This document shows, one piece after another, positions 9,615 to 22,493 of a stretch of 64,000 bases of DNA. Every line of letters begins with the position of its first letter. The stretch's first letter is position 1. The stretch spans positions 1 to 64,000 of the forward strand of contig NC_079259.1 of the NCBI RefSeq assembly GCF_947241705.1, in the 5' to 3' direction. The position numbers and the translations under genes were made by a program. Below the pieces are notes generated by a model, which did not search any database, had not been told where the DNA came from, and was given only the letters and a program-made list of their open reading frames with translations. The stretch is from Saccharomyces mikatae IFO 1815 (lineage: Eukaryota; Ascomycota; Saccharomycetes; Saccharomycetales; Saccharomycetaceae).

Positions 9615-11144
9615 AAATATCAATAGCAATGGTGAAAGCATTCTAAAAAAAAACAGTTCAGAAGTGTGCGAGATGTTTTCACTCTTGAGGCTGAAATCTT
9701 CACTGTGGGGATCGTCTATGAAGTATGTATATATAGATAAAACTAAAAAATAAAATCAATTGATGAGCGCCAAGTATAATAGAATATTCAAGAGAAGGGA
9801 TGCAATTCCTGCCTACTATCAGCTTTCATTCCCGGAGAAAGTCAGCCTTGCCGATTGCAGCTATTTTTACCATTGATTTAATGGGTCTTATGTATTTATT
9901 AGCCAATATTATCCATTGGCGAAGGTAAAGCATACTGATTAGTCGAATGCCACTACAAGGTTCTGTAATTTTTATAGCGGCACAGACTCTTCACTTGCTA
10001 TACCGCATGGTTACATCTTCTCCAAACCCCTTCTCACCCTTTGCCAGGTATATAAGTAAAGATGATCATCTGGTCGCTAAATACAAAAGGAACCTTAGAA
10101 ATCATATACATTCTTGTTTGATAATCGGATAATCGGTAGGGTCTAACAGTTTTTCATGTTTGAAATGAACGCAGTTGCTGACAGTTATAATATGTGAAAT
10201 ACCACAGCATGTTAACCAGCCCTTAAAGTCCAGTGCTCTCTTGTGTAGAAATTTCGTAAAAAATATCAATGGCTCCCACGAAGGCTACCGTCAAAATTAA
10301 GAAAAGATGGTAATTCAAAGCGTCACATATGGAATCCTGTTTATCTTTTGAGTACCAAAAACAAGATCACTGTAAAAGGAGGAAATGCAGCACAAAACTA
10401 AACTTAAAAACAACTACAACAAATCAAATAATCTATTCAAGATCACGCTATGTTTCGTTGTTACTCTTACCACCCTTGGAAACTTAGACAATTGGGAAAC
10501 CAATGACAAAAAATAAACCTTAAGAGAATATATCAGTATTCTGGTAATTAACGCAGAAAAAAGAAAGATAAATACTATTTAGAACCTCTACTATAGGCAA
10601 TTAGTCGGCAAATTAAAAGATAACAAGAGTTAAATGCACCAATAAACTGTTCTTGTGCTGTTTGTATTTGTATCACCTCGTCTTCAATTTTCCTATGAGG
10701 AATTCGAATTCAAACATTGATTACTGCTCCTGAAATATCACATGGCTGCAACAATTGCACAGTATTACAAACTATGTCACACAGGGTATCCGGTGTGATT
10801 GAATTTGTTCTTTGGATAGTATCGTTATCTTTCAGTGCATGTCTTTTTCATCTGCAGAATAGGCCGGGTATTGACGGTGACGGAAGATGTAAACAAAATA
10901 GAAAACAAATGAAAACAGGATCTGAAACGTCATTTGAGAATTCAGAGTATGTAAATCCTTTCTCTCGAGCTAACCAAGGCTGTTCTTGCTAGAAACCAGC
11001 AATTGGGCTTCTCATTCATACCATTATTCGTCTTTGCCTTATCATTATCTATACATCTTTGTCCTAGGCATAGCAAACCGAATATACTGAAATCCAAAAA
11101 ATAGCATACAAAATATTGAAAAACAACTATTCCGAAGCAAAGTC
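9615..11144. other. 1.5 kb intergenic region before LRG1
   Basis: AT-rich, with only short open frames, including one of 91 codons at 10717-10992 that has no recognisable similarity. No tRNA, LTR or conserved RNA gene was recognised. The right end is presumably the LRG1 promoter. Confidence 0.45.
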
Positions 11145-14100
11145 ATGATTCAAAACTCTGCTGGTTATCGATCACTGAATACTGGACCTCCGATAACCAT
11201 TCAAGTAAAAAATCAAAAGAAAATATGCGCCCGCTGTAACAGACCAGTTGTACAAGATAGCCAACGAACGAAAACGACTTTAAAAGCCCTCGGTAAATAC
11301 TATCACGAGAAATGTTTCACATGTCAAGATTGTAAGAAGGCTCTAAAGCCCAAGTACTTTCCTTATCAAATAGACAAGATGAGTGCGCCTATATTGTTAT
11401 GCCAATACGATTATTTTAGGAGACATAATTTGTTATGTCACGTATGTGATACTCCACTGCGTGGATTATATTATACCGCATTCGGTTACCGGTACGACGA
11501 AGAGCATTTTTCCTGTACAATCTGTGCTACTCCTTGTGGTGTGAAAAAATGCTTCATGTACAAAAATCAACTATATTGTAAGTACCATTTCCTCAAATAT
11601 TTCTCCAAACGTTGTAAAGGCTGCCAATTCCCAATATCTGATCAATATATCGAGTTTCCCAAAGGTGAAGAAATACATTGTTGGCATCCAGAATGTTATG
11701 GAATTCATAAGTATTGGCATGTAAATTTAGCAGCAGAAACGGTTGGTTTGCAATGCCTTCCCAAGTTAAAGTATAATCCTGATGAGGGAGACAAAGATAT
11801 AAGTCCAACTGCCTACGAGTTAGATAAACAAATGCAGGCGTTTAATTTCATTTTATCTAAAACGTGGTCGGTTTTATATCGTTTTGAGGAAGAGGCAGCC
11901 TCTTGTATCTCTGATATGTTTCAATACTTAACAAGTAATGACCAGTTAAAAGGTATAGAATCTACGGCCCTATTGGTAATGAAGATTGACTGTCTTTTTA
12001 GAGGACTGGATACTTTAAATCTATCGACCAACAAAAGCATGCCTATTAATAGCGAAAAAGAATACACCGAAAACAATGCAATGGCTGTAAACAAATATAG
12101 CAAGTTTCCTAAAAATCTGTCAACAAAAATAATGATATATTTACAACTGTTAAGGAAGTTAGGGACAGAAAACAAAGATGAAACTATTACAATTTCATCT
12201 TTCATGTCTGTTATTACTGGATTAGCTCATTTCTTAAAACTACTAACTAGATTTGGACTATACACAGCTTTAGAAAATAATAAGGTAAACCATTCTGTAA
12301 ATCCGTTGTTAAGATTCTTAAGAGAAGTAGAAAAAAATGAACTTTTTGAGAATAATCCATTTCAATATATCAAGACTCCTGTTAACGCTACAGATAGTTG
12401 CGCTGGATGCAATAAATACATACAGGAAGAGTGTATCCAATTTTATGAACACAGATGGCATATTTCTTGTTTTGTTTGTAGTTCGTGTCATAAGAATATC
12501 AATCCGATGAGCTTGACAGATCCCACTTTTAACAAAGAGAAGAAAAAGATTCTATGTTCTCACTGTTCAATCGATGATCCTGCCTCCGTACCGGGTTTCA
12601 AATTTGTCACGAAACTGGCACAACTAATATTCCTTTTAAAAATTGCACTAGTTAAATCAAGAACGGTCATGCTAAAATCGAGAGCATCTAATACAGCTGG
12701 TAGAAACTCTCTTCAAAGTACCATGCTGAAGGAACAAACTTACATTAGAACATTGAACGACATAAAAAGATTGAGATCAAGAAGAGAAAGCGTTCGAGTC
12801 ACTCATAACAAACAGCAAGCTAGAAAATCAGTTATAATAGAAACTACTGAGATAGATTTAAATGACCCGATGAAGCAAGGGGATAGGAAAAATCTCGTAA
12901 TTCAAACAGACGATCTATCGTCAAATCAACAAGTCAATACTCGTGACAACGTATTCAGTAATACCAAAACACTAACGCTAGATGATATTTCACGTATTGT
13001 TGCTGCCGAACAAGCGAGAGAGTTAAGGCCCAATGCATTTACACACTTCAAAAAATTGAAAGAAACGGATGACGAAACTTTGAATGTTGTTGCCAAGAAA
13101 AGTGGAATTTATTATTCAGAATTAAGTGCGATAGAACTATCAACAATTAGGGCTATCAGTTTATCATTGTTAGCTAATAAACAATTAATATCGAAAGCTG
13201 ATCCCAACTATAATAATCTAGTTTCTATGGTCTTTTCGAATGAGAAACAGGTAACAGGTAGCTTTTGGAACAAAATGAAAATTATGATGAGTATGGAATC
13301 TAAAAAGACTATAGCAAAAACTGTTTTTGGTACACCTTTAGATGTATTGTGCGAGAAATGGGGTGTTGATTCTGATTTAGGTGTTGGACCTGTTAAAATC
13401 AGAATTCCCATAATTATTGACGAGCTTATATCATCTTTGAGGCAAATGGATATGTCAGTGGAAGGTATTTTTAGAAAGAACGGAAATATCCGAAGACTGA
13501 GAGAACTAACCACTACAATCGATAGTAGTCCGACAGAGGCGCCTGACTTTTCGAAAGAGAATGCAATCCAGTTGTCAGCTCTTTTGAAGAAATTTATTAG
13601 AGAATTACCTCAACCGATTTTATCAACCGATTTATATGACTTGTGGATCAAAGCTGCGAAAGAGGATTCAGAGGATAAGAAGCAACGTGTTATATTGTTG
13701 ATATATTCCTTGTTGCCTACTTACAACCGCAATATACTGGAGGCACTTTTGTCGTTTTTGCATTGGACATCTTCCTTTTCCTACATTGAAAATGAAATGG
13801 GATCAAAAATGGACATACACAATTTATCCACTGTCATAACACCCAATATCTTGTATTTACACCATACGGAAGTCTCTAATGACAGCGTCCCAGAGGACCC
13901 AGAATCAGGTTTGATTGACTCATTTGCTCAGAACAGGGGGGAGAATTACTTTTTGGCTATTGAAATTGTAGATTATTTGATCACTCACAATGAGGAAATG
14001 GCAATGGTTCCAAAATTCTTGATGAATCTTTTGAAAGATGTGCAGTTGCAAAAGTTGGATAACTACGAGTCAATTAACAATTTTATCTCGAACTCTTTAC

Positions 14101-14198
14101 AAAAAAAGACAATTGATTACTCTGAGTGTGATACAAAGACTCCTGTCATGGTTAAAGATTCTACTACCATGGTAATACAAGGTGATGTGAACAAATAA
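11145..14198 (+). CDS. LRG1: LRG1, LIM-domain Rho GTPase-activating protein
   Basis: 1,017 residues, as in S. cerevisiae LRG1 (YDL240W). LIM zinc-binding domains lie at about 28-95, 98-157 and 419-471, seen as paired CxxC motifs such as CARC, CQDC, CHVC, CAGC and CSSC. A RhoGAP domain spans about 745-948, with the arginine finger Arg777 in EGIFRKNGN and the KKFIRELPQP block. In yeast Lrg1 stimulates GTP hydrolysis by Rho1 and so restrains 1,3-beta-glucan synthase and the cell wall integrity pathway; it also acts in mating-cell fusion. The whole frame is intact. Downstream ADY3 is convergent. Confidence 0.97.
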   Translation: MIQNSAGYRSLNTGPPITIQVKNQKKICARCNRPVVQDSQRTKTTLKALGKYYHEKCFTCQDCKKALKPKYFPYQIDKMSAPILLCQYDYFRRHNLLCHVCDTPLRGLYYTAFGYRYDEEHFSCTICATPCGVKKCFMYKNQLYCKYHFLKYFSKRCKGCQFPISDQYIEFPKGEEIHCWHPECYGIHKYWHVNLAAETVGLQCLPKLKYNPDEGDKDISPTAYELDKQMQAFNFILSKTWSVLYRFEEEAASCISDMFQYLTSNDQLKGIESTALLVMKIDCLFRGLDTLNLSTNKSMPINSEKEYTENNAMAVNKYSKFPKNLSTKIMIYLQLLRKLGTENKDETITISSFMSVITGLAHFLKLLTRFGLYTALENNKVNHSVNPLLRFLREVEKNELFENNPFQYIKTPVNATDSCAGCNKYIQEECIQFYEHRWHISCFVCSSCHKNINPMSLTDPTFNKEKKKILCSHCSIDDPASVPGFKFVTKLAQLIFLLKIALVKSRTVMLKSRASNTAGRNSLQSTMLKEQTYIRTLNDIKRLRSRRESVRVTHNKQQARKSVIIETTEIDLNDPMKQGDRKNLVIQTDDLSSNQQVNTRDNVFSNTKTLTLDDISRIVAAEQARELRPNAFTHFKKLKETDDETLNVVAKKSGIYYSELSAIELSTIRAISLSLLANKQLISKADPNYNNLVSMVFSNEKQVTGSFWNKMKIMMSMESKKTIAKTVFGTPLDVLCEKWGVDSDLGVGPVKIRIPIIIDELISSLRQMDMSVEGIFRKNGNIRRLRELTTTIDSSPTEAPDFSKENAIQLSALLKKFIRELPQPILSTDLYDLWIKAAKEDSEDKKQRVILLIYSLLPTYNRNILEALLSFLHWTSSFSYIENEMGSKMDIHNLSTVITPNILYLHHTEVSNDSVPEDPESGLIDSFAQNRGENYFLAIEIVDYLITHNEEMAMVPKFLMNLLKDVQLQKLDNYESINNFISNSLQKKTIDYSECDTKTPVMVKDSTTMVIQGDVNK

Positions 14199-14665
14199 GA
14201 AGCAATAACCATTTAGTTTTTCTTTTTTCCTACTTCTTTTTCCTTTACATTCGAGGCTTGCTCCTCTTCAGAAATTCTTTACCTCTATTTCTCTACCCCC
14301 AAAAACTTCACTTGAATGCTATGCAAATGGACATTATTTTTAAATCATTATACAACACAGTATATTTCTGACTAACGGAATTAAAAATTGTAATATTATT
14401 ATGTACTTATAATCATCTGTATCATTGTATTGTTCACCTCTTTGGTGAGAGTTTATTTTCAGAATATTTTTCTCAAAGATACCTAGCAAATTGGTATCCG
14501 TCGAAAGGATATGTGGTCCCGATTTTAGAAAACCAACATTGAACGGACAATATATGAACTCTATTTTTTACTATTCTTGAACGCTAACCAGTCATCTTTG
14601 TAAAAAATAAATATCATTAATACCTTTCACATATTCATTGTAAATAGAGAAAAAGAAGTTTACAG
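14199..14665. other. Convergent LRG1/ADY3 intergenic region
   Basis: 467 AT-rich bases between two facing genes, with pyrimidine runs and TA-rich stretches fitting 3'-end formation for both. No gene was seen. Confidence 0.5.
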
Positions 14666-17047
14666 CTAAGAAAAAAAATACTTAAACAACGCTTGCAAAT
14701 CATATTCAAGAGGATGCTTTACTTCAGCGATATCGTGATTGTTTAAAAACTCGTTCATTGCAACCTTCCTTCTATTTTTGAAATCTAACTGTTTACCAAA
14801 AACTTTCAGGTTTAAATCATTGGCAAATTTCGTGAGAAGTACAAGTTCACATCTTAGTTGAATGACAATCGTTGGTACAATTTTTAAGAAGGTCTTCACT
14901 GGGATATCCAGTACAATTAGTAAATTTTTAATTAGATTTTGCGATTGCACATAGGAGAGATCTGCCAGAATATCGAGACACAAAGAGTCATATTTTTCCT
15001 TTGTTATATGCGGAAAAGATTTACCCACGGTTTCGAAATTAAGTTCGGTGTAAGAATCACCGTATAATTTTTCCAAATTTAGCTTTTCCTGAAGTATATC
15101 TTCTTTGAGTGATCTGACTGTTTCTTCAAGTTTGAGTACTTCATTTTTTTTCCCAAATAGCTCGTCAGTTATTCTCTTGTGTCTGATATTAGAATCTTCA
15201 ATTTGATTATTCAATTCTTCAATGATTAGAGATTGACTTTGAAGCTTCTCAATGATTTCCTGGTGTTCATGCATATAATCATTCAACTTATCTTCAGCAT
15301 TTTTTTGGATTTTTTCACTCAATGCTAATTTTTCCTTCAGTTCACTTGTTATTTTTTGAGCGTTTTCGTTCTTGAGATTCAAAATATCGTGCCATCTCTT
15401 TTTTTCCAAACGGAACTGTTGTTCTTTTGTTGACGCTTCTTTTTGAAGATATTTTATTTTCTGATTATGCTGCTGCTGCATAAAGTGTAATCTTTCACTT
15501 ATTAGTTTAAAAACAGAATTAATTTTCTCTAAACGTATACGATCATTCCTTTCTAGGACTTGTATCGTTCCTTTTAGCTGTTTGTATTGCTCCATATTCT
15601 CAAAATGCTTAGCATCTTTGAAATCCGGATAAAGCTTGGTGAAACGGCTTTGAAACGTTGAAGGAGCATGGCCATGCTTCATTTCCTCTAATATAAACTT
15701 ACCAAAATCTTTTTCAAAAAGAGGAAGGTTTTGCATATAGCTGTAAACGTCATTTAATCTTTTCTCGTAAAATGAACTATTATCTTTCAACTTTATATTT
15801 TCATCCTGAGAGAGTTGTAGTTTACTTTTCAACATTTCAACTTCTGATTGAAGCTTTGCTATAGAATTTTTCGATTCTTCAATGTCTTTTGAAAAAATAT
15901 CGTTCTCTTGCTGCAAATTCAAATTTTGTTTTTGCTTTCTATAGAGTTCTGACACTAGAATATTTCTTTGAGAAAAAGCTTTGCGCTTAGTCTTCTCTTC
16001 TTCTACTTCATGTCTCTCCTCATTGCTAGTATTTTTGTTTTGAAGCTTTGAAAGTTCTTCTTCTCTAATTTTTGTGATTTCTTTACGAAACCGATCTTGG
16101 GCAATCCTAAGCCTTTTAGACGCAGCTTTTCTCTCGTCATGTAATGATTTTTGTAAGTATTCAATTTTTTGAATTTTAGTGTTATTCAACCTCCTAAGTT
16201 CCTCTAATTCTTTAATATTATCATCGTTTCTATTAACCCTTTCTCTTAAAGCTGTAATCTCTTTATTTTGCAGCTGAACTTCTCCCGACATGTTTGGGAA
16301 ATTGCTTCCTCTAGACATACTACTTCCTTCATTGGAGGACGAAGATAGTCTTATTTCTCTCAATTTTATGTACTCGGACCGTTCCTCTTCTGATGTTCTT
16401 GATGAACAAAAAACGTTTTCTAGATGCACCACTTCTATGTTTGCGTCCATGTTTTCACTGTTAAGAACATATTGCTCACCTTTAGGTATCCCACAGGGTT
16501 CACGGACATTGGTAGGTAGTTTTGTGGGTGTAGAAGAGAATTTACTCACTTCTATATTGTTGTGTGCCTTGTATGTAGTAAACTTATTGGGACTCACATT
16601 TCCTAGTGTACTTGGCTTTCCGGCAGGTGATAGGGCCTGTGAACCTATTCCTACGGTTGGTAAACTACCTCTTTGTAAAAACTTATTTGGAGATATTACA
16701 ACATTACCTTCGATAGGTTTTTCCAACGTACTTACATTACCGGAAGGTGAGGAAGCCTTTGAGCTCGCCCAACTCTCAGAACGATTTTTTCCAAAACGCT
16801 TACTTGACATTTTTGATACGATATCAGAAGATACATTGTCCTGAGTATTAAATTTTCCAGTAGTTGTTGATGCTGATGCTTCTGATTCTATCCATGCTTG
16901 TGAACGCCGTCCTCGAAAAGGTTTTTTTTCAGGCGATTTCATTGACGTATTACTAACAGCATCTCTCATCTCTTCCTGTTGATCACAATCAAAATTCTTC
17001 TCCTTTAAGGATTCAGGCTTGTTTAAGAACGCCAACCAATGGTTCAT
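14666..17047 (-). CDS. ADY3: ADY3, spindle-pole/leading-edge coiled-coil protein of sporulation
   Basis: The first ATG gives MNHWLAFLNKPES and 793 residues; the two codons before it start with TTG, so I place the start at 17047. S. cerevisiae Ady3 is about 790. The N-terminal third is Ser/Pro-rich and low in complexity. From about residue 255 to 680 there are long heptad-like stretches rich in Glu, Lys, Leu and Gln, typical of coiled coil. Ady3 joins the meiotic outer plaque and the leading-edge coat of the prospore membrane, promoting spore-wall formation; it is a relative of CNM67. A Ume6-type URS1 (TAGCCGCC on the coding strand) lies about 110 bases upstream, fitting meiosis-limited expression. 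Confidence 0.93.
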   Translation of the reverse strand: MNHWLAFLNKPESLKEKNFDCDQQEEMRDAVSNTSMKSPEKKPFRGRRSQAWIESEASASTTTGKFNTQDNVSSDIVSKMSSKRFGKNRSESWASSKASSPSGNVSTLEKPIEGNVVISPNKFLQRGSLPTVGIGSQALSPAGKPSTLGNVSPNKFTTYKAHNNIEVSKFSSTPTKLPTNVREPCGIPKGEQYVLNSENMDANIEVVHLENVFCSSRTSEEERSEYIKLREIRLSSSSNEGSSMSRGSNFPNMSGEVQLQNKEITALRERVNRNDDNIKELEELRRLNNTKIQKIEYLQKSLHDERKAASKRLRIAQDRFRKEITKIREEELSKLQNKNTSNEERHEVEEEKTKRKAFSQRNILVSELYRKQKQNLNLQQENDIFSKDIEESKNSIAKLQSEVEMLKSKLQLSQDENIKLKDNSSFYEKRLNDVYSYMQNLPLFEKDFGKFILEEMKHGHAPSTFQSRFTKLYPDFKDAKHFENMEQYKQLKGTIQVLERNDRIRLEKINSVFKLISERLHFMQQQHNQKIKYLQKEASTKEQQFRLEKKRWHDILNLKNENAQKITSELKEKLALSEKIQKNAEDKLNDYMHEHQEIIEKLQSQSLIIEELNNQIEDSNIRHKRITDELFGKKNEVLKLEETVRSLKEDILQEKLNLEKLYGDSYTELNFETVGKSFPHITKEKYDSLCLDILADLSYVQSQNLIKNLLIVLDIPVKTFLKIVPTIVIQLRCELVLLTKFANDLNLKVFGKQLDFKNRRKVAMNEFLNNHDIAEVKHPLEYDLQALFKYFFS

Positions 17048-17253
17048 ATTCAAGAAAAACTGTTTTGTTTTTAACTATTGTGCTCAAAATCAGCAACTAA
17101 TTTTGCAGTACTTGCAATTGCTAATTCTTTGTGTTCCTAATCTTTATAGTACACATGGGCGGCTAAAGCGCGATACGAAAGAAAAAAAATACACATATTA
17201 CAGTTGCTCATTGAAAAAGTAATGAAATAAAGCAATTATCCAAACATTTGCAT
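17048..17253 (-). promoter_or_regulatory. ADY3 promoter with Ume6 URS1-type site
   Basis: On the plus strand GGCGGCTA occurs at 17158-17165, which reads TAGCCGCC for ADY3, the core of the Ume6-bound URS1 of early meiotic genes. TTTGTGT at 17129-17135 gives ACACAAAG on the coding strand, close to the Ndt80 middle-sporulation element. Both fit a sporulation gene. The 3' end of GUD1 transcription is also expected here. Confidence 0.6.
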
Positions 17254-18807
<1,554 letters not shown>

Positions 18808-18914
18808 TTATAATCCGAAACTAACTAAACTTCCGAGTGATAAATTGACGTATTGGCATAAAACATACTGGAGATAAGGCCAAACCAAGATAAGGACTTT
18901 GGTGGTGTAAAAAG

Positions 18915-20087
18915 ATGTTGAGACTGAAAGGCTGTTTAATTATTCTCATTGGTTACGTTGTTTCTGTATGTGCTTTATTTTCCAGCAGAGGAAGAAACCC
19001 GTCATTAGCTGATTGGGAGAAGTTAAAGGATCAAAAATTATCGAATATTGGTAATTTTGGTTTGACAGGTCACTATCTATTAAGCTTTTTCCAGGAGAAC
19101 TTGGATCTTTTAAGCTTTCCTGAGAAAAACTATCACCACACACATGTTTCTTTGTATTATGATGTTTTTAAAGAGTATATCCTACACAATATCAACTCAA
19201 AGAAGTGTTTGCCCGTAAACTCTGCTATTTCAAGGTTGAACAAAGATGTCAATCCTATACCAGTTCACTCTCACAATGACTATTGGAGGAAGTTACCGCT
19301 CTTTGAAGGTTTAGCCTATGGTGCTAGAAGCACTGAAGCTGACGTGTGGAATATTGACGGAAAGATTCTAGCTGTCGGCCATAATGAAGCGTATTTAGAC
19401 CCTGTTGAATTAACACTGGATAAGCTATATACCGGTCCGCTTTTATCGATATTAGATGAGGTAAACTGCCTCGACTCAGACTCTGAACACAAGAATGGAG
19501 TATTTTTTAATTCCCCTGAAACTTCACTTTTCTTTTATATTGATTTCAAGTCAGATGATAACGAATTAACTTATAAACTACTAATGCAAGAATACCTTAA
19601 ACCGCTGATTGATTCTGGTTATTTAACGTATTATGATATGAATAAGGATGAGATTGTTTGGAAACCTGTTACCGTTGTATTAACAGGCAATTACCCAACG
19701 TCTTTACACGTATTGGATAATGAAAATGATGATGGTTATTTTAAGTCAGAGCAAAGATTTGCATTTTTGGATGCACCGTTGTTAGATTTGGACCCCAAAT
19801 ACTCAAAGCTTTCTGTAACTACGACAGTTTCGTTCGACCACTTAATGAAACATTGTGATTCCGATCTTTGGAAGGTATTGCTAAGGGGCCATATGGACTC
19901 AAATGAGATTAATTGTGCTAAAAGTTTGATTGAAGATTCTCATGCACTGAAACTCGAGACAAGAATCTGGGGAGCTCCAACCTGGCCAGCTAACACGGTG
20001 AAAGCAATTTCTCACCAAATTGTCCATGACTTGGGTTCCGATCTACTCAACCTGGATAATTTGTTCATGGCATCGTCATTAATATAA
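18915..20087 (+). CDS. AIM6: AIM6, PLC-like phosphodiesterase-fold protein
   Basis: 390 residues, the length of S. cerevisiae Aim6 (YDL237W). An N-terminal hydrophobic segment (about 6-23, [16 protein letters not shown]) looks like a signal peptide or anchor. The body has the altered-inheritance protein 6 / PI-PLC-like TIM-barrel pattern: [14 protein letters not shown] near 117, a TEADVW segment and GHNEAYL. The precise function is unknown; deletion in S. cerevisiae raises mitochondrial genome loss. It shares a short divergent promoter with GUD1. Confidence 0.93.
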   Translation: MLRLKGCLIILIGYVVSVCALFSSRGRNPSLADWEKLKDQKLSNIGNFGLTGHYLLSFFQENLDLLSFPEKNYHHTHVSLYYDVFKEYILHNINSKKCLPVNSAISRLNKDVNPIPVHSHNDYWRKLPLFEGLAYGARSTEADVWNIDGKILAVGHNEAYLDPVELTLDKLYTGPLLSILDEVNCLDSDSEHKNGVFFNSPETSLFFYIDFKSDDNELTYKLLMQEYLKPLIDSGYLTYYDMNKDEIVWKPVTVVLTGNYPTSLHVLDNENDDGYFKSEQRFAFLDAPLLDLDPKYSKLSVTTTVSFDHLMKHCDSDLWKVLLRGHMDSNEINCAKSLIEDSHALKLETRIWGAPTWPANTVKAISHQIVHDLGSDLLNLDNLFMASSLI

Positions 20088-20547
20088 GCGACTTGGTACG
20101 ATACGTAACATTTACAAGTAAGAGACAACCGTTTATATGTAGATAGTAAGTGAATCGCGTGACGCATTGTCCTGCTTAGGAAGTGAAAGAGGACGGTACC
20201 CATATACTCAACCAATGTATAATTGCTTGCATAGACCTATTCGTATGGGACCATGATTTGTCTCCATAAAAACTGATTTTGAAAAGGGAGATGTTAAAGC
20301 TTGTAATCAAGACACTCTCCTTTAGCACATTTGTCAATTATGAAGTACATTCTCGATTAATGATGTCCCTTATCTATTGAGTTTCCGATTTTTTCTTCCG
20401 GTAAATGTTCTTTTCCGCTTTAGCGAATTTCGCAATAGTAATTGACGCAATATGTTTATAACGAAGAACCAAAAACTTCGAGGACGAGTCATATCACAAA
20501 TAGAGGTACATCCTTTTGTTCTGCCAAATAATATAACTGTTAAGAAA
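20088..20547. other. AIM6-PHO13 intergenic region with in-frame upstream ATG
   Basis: About 460 bases holding the AIM6 3' end and the PHO13 promoter. An ATG at 20452-20454 is in frame with PHO13 and open through to it, adding 32 residues. No other gene was recognised. Confidence 0.5.
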
Positions 20548-21477
20548 ATGACTGCTCAACAAGACGCACCAGTAAAGATAACTGATAGAAAAATTGCTCA
20601 AGAGTTCCTTGATAAATACGACACATTTTTGTTTGATTGCGATGGTGTTTTATGGCTAGGTTCCCATGCGTTGCCATACACGCTAGAAATTCTAAACCTT
20701 TTGAAACAGTTAGGTAAGAAGTTGATCTTCGTTACTAATAACTCTACCAAGTCACGTTTAGCGTATACAAAAAAGTTCGCTTCCTTTGGCATTGATGTAA
20801 AGGAAGAACAAATTTTCACCTCTGGTTATGCATCAGCTGTTTATGTTCGTGATTTTTTGAAATTGCAACCTGGTAAGGATAAAGTGTGGGTATTTGGAGA
20901 AAGTGGTATCGGTGAAGAACTGAAACTAATGGGTTACGAGTCTCTTGGAGGCACTGACGCCAGATTGGATATACCGTTTAATGCAGCTGAATCACCATTT
21001 TTGGTAGATGGTCTTGATAAGGATGTTAGCTGTGTAATTGCAGGGTTGGACACGAAGGTAAATTATCACCGTCTTGCTGTTACACTACAATATTTACAAA
21101 AGGATTCTGTTCACTTTGTTGGTACAAATGTGGATTCCACTTTCCCGCAAAAGGGTCATACGTTCCCTGGTGCTGGTTCTATGGTTGAATCATTGGCGTT
21201 CTCATCTAACAGGAGACCATCCTACTGTGGCAAACCAAATCAAAACATGTTGAATAGCATTGTCTCAGCATTCGACCTAGATAGATCAAAGTGCTGTATG
21301 GTTGGTGATAGATTAAATACCGATATGAAATTTGGTGTTGAAGGTGGATTGGGTGGTACCCTTTTAGTTTTAAGTGGTATTGAAACCGAAGAAAGAGCCT
21401 TGAAGCTTTCACCAGACTATCCGAGACCCAAATTCTACATTGATAAGCTTGGTGACATTTACACCATGACCAAATAA
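20548..21477 (+). CDS. PHO13: PHO13, HAD-family phosphatase (metabolite repair)
   Basis: From the ATG at 20548 the product is 309 residues and starts [12 protein letters not shown], matching the S. cerevisiae start (312 residues). HAD motif I is FDCDGVLW with nucleophile Asp30 and acid/base Asp32. Motif II is VTNNSTKSR, and the late motif is [15 protein letters not shown]. Pho13 acts on 4-nitrophenyl phosphate and 2-phosphoglycolate and repairs wrong sugar phosphates such as 4-phosphoerythronate. The C-terminus is a few residues shorter than in S. cerevisiae (ends YTMTK). An in-frame ATG at 20452 could add a 32-residue basic leader; I prefer the downstream start because it matches the family. 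Confidence 0.93.
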   Translation: MTAQQDAPVKITDRKIAQEFLDKYDTFLFDCDGVLWLGSHALPYTLEILNLLKQLGKKLIFVTNNSTKSRLAYTKKFASFGIDVKEEQIFTSGYASAVYVRDFLKLQPGKDKVWVFGESGIGEELKLMGYESLGGTDARLDIPFNAAESPFLVDGLDKDVSCVIAGLDTKVNYHRLAVTLQYLQKDSVHFVGTNVDSTFPQKGHTFPGAGSMVESLAFSSNRRPSYCGKPNQNMLNSIVSAFDLDRSKCCMVGDRLNTDMKFGVEGGLGGTLLVLSGIETEERALKLSPDYPRPKFYIDKLGDIYTMTK

Positions 21478-21658
21478 TGTGCTATAGAAAACTAAAATAA
21501 AGAATTTCATAACAAACCTTTTTTCCAACAGGAAAGAGGGAAAATATATAGGTTCGTTGATGTTATGTAAGTTGTACGATTTCATACACACATATATTGT
21601 ACATATATTTTCCAGAAATGAGATGAACTTTTCGGAGGTGTTATATAGGATGACAAAA

Positions 21659-22162
21659 TCACAGGTTTGTGTTATAGTATTTGGACAATTCAATTCTCGC
21701 CAGTTTGAATTCTAGCCTAGATTGATTCAAAGCTTTGGCTATCAAAATCAGATATATGGAGTCGTTGTCTTTATCGTCGGCTTGTATTGTTATTTCCTCG
21801 TCATCTTCATCAATGTTGATTCCGTTGGTTATCGATTTATCGCTTAAAGTATTGACCAGTTCGATTTTATTGGGGAAGAAATGCTCCAATTTTCTCCCCA
21901 AATTCTGGATTCTTTCACAAACCCAGGCAATTCTTTGTAATCCTAAAGCAGCCGAAGAACCCTTTAAGAAATGGCCCAGATTGTCTAGTTCTGTGAGATT
22001 TTTTTCACCATCCAACTGTCGTTGCATCTGAGCAAACGTTGTTTGTGCCTGATCGATGAATTGAATGATTAAACCTTTAGAAAAGTCGGAATCATCATCA
22101 TCCATTGATATGATCTCATTTAAGATGGTCCAATTGATGATTTCAGAGGGGATAGTAGACAT
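21659..22162 (-). CDS. YPD1: YPD1, histidine phosphotransfer protein of the HOG pathway
   Basis: 167 residues, exactly the S. cerevisiae length. It carries phosphate from the hybrid kinase Sln1 to the response regulators Ssk1 (cytosol) and Skn7 (nucleus), linking osmotic state to the Hog1 MAP kinase. The phospho-accepting His64 is in HFLKGSSAALG, the HPt signature, and the acidic loop near 122-133 is present. The frame is complete and highly conserved. PHO13 converges on it from the left. Confidence 0.97.
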   Translation of the reverse strand: MSTIPSEIINWTILNEIISMDDDDSDFSKGLIIQFIDQAQTTFAQMQRQLDGEKNLTELDNLGHFLKGSSAALGLQRIAWVCERIQNLGRKLEHFFPNKIELVNTLSDKSITNGINIDEDDEEITIQADDKDNDSIYLILIAKALNQSRLEFKLARIELSKYYNTNL

Positions 22163-22493
22163 TATTGTTTGTATATTTCCTGTTTCGGAGAATGAGAGTG
22201 ACTATTTAATTTTGAATGTTTCCTGAAAAATGAAACTATTGCGCAATACTACGTATATTAACGATCCAGATAACAAGCATCGACCAACGCAACTTGTTTT
22301 AAAGCCAAGAAATTAATGTTCCTAAATATAGGTTAAATTAAATTTGATCAAAAAATATTAAACTTTTCATGTAATTTTTTCTTTCAGTTTTTCCGTTTCG
22401 GGCGGGTCACGGATATAGTGATAGTAATAAATGGAATAAACGAATATATCTCTGCTAATTTATTGGTATGTAAAAGTCACTTTCTATTTATTA
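22163..22493. other. YPD1 promoter and GYP7 3' flank
   Basis: 331 AT-rich bases between two minus-strand genes, including GGCGGGTCACG near 22401. No gene was seen. Confidence 0.45.

Noticed and set aside
10270-10314. A 14-codon frame (MAPTKATVKIKKRW) that looks like a ribosomal protein start
   Set aside because: It stops at once and continues in no frame; chance similarity is likely.
10717-10992. A 91-codon open frame upstream of LRG1
   Set aside because: No recognisable domain, poor codon use, and no known orthologue at this place; one hydrophobic stretch is not enough.
17048-17053. Extending ADY3 by two codons
   Set aside because: The extra start would be TTG; the first ATG is at 17047.
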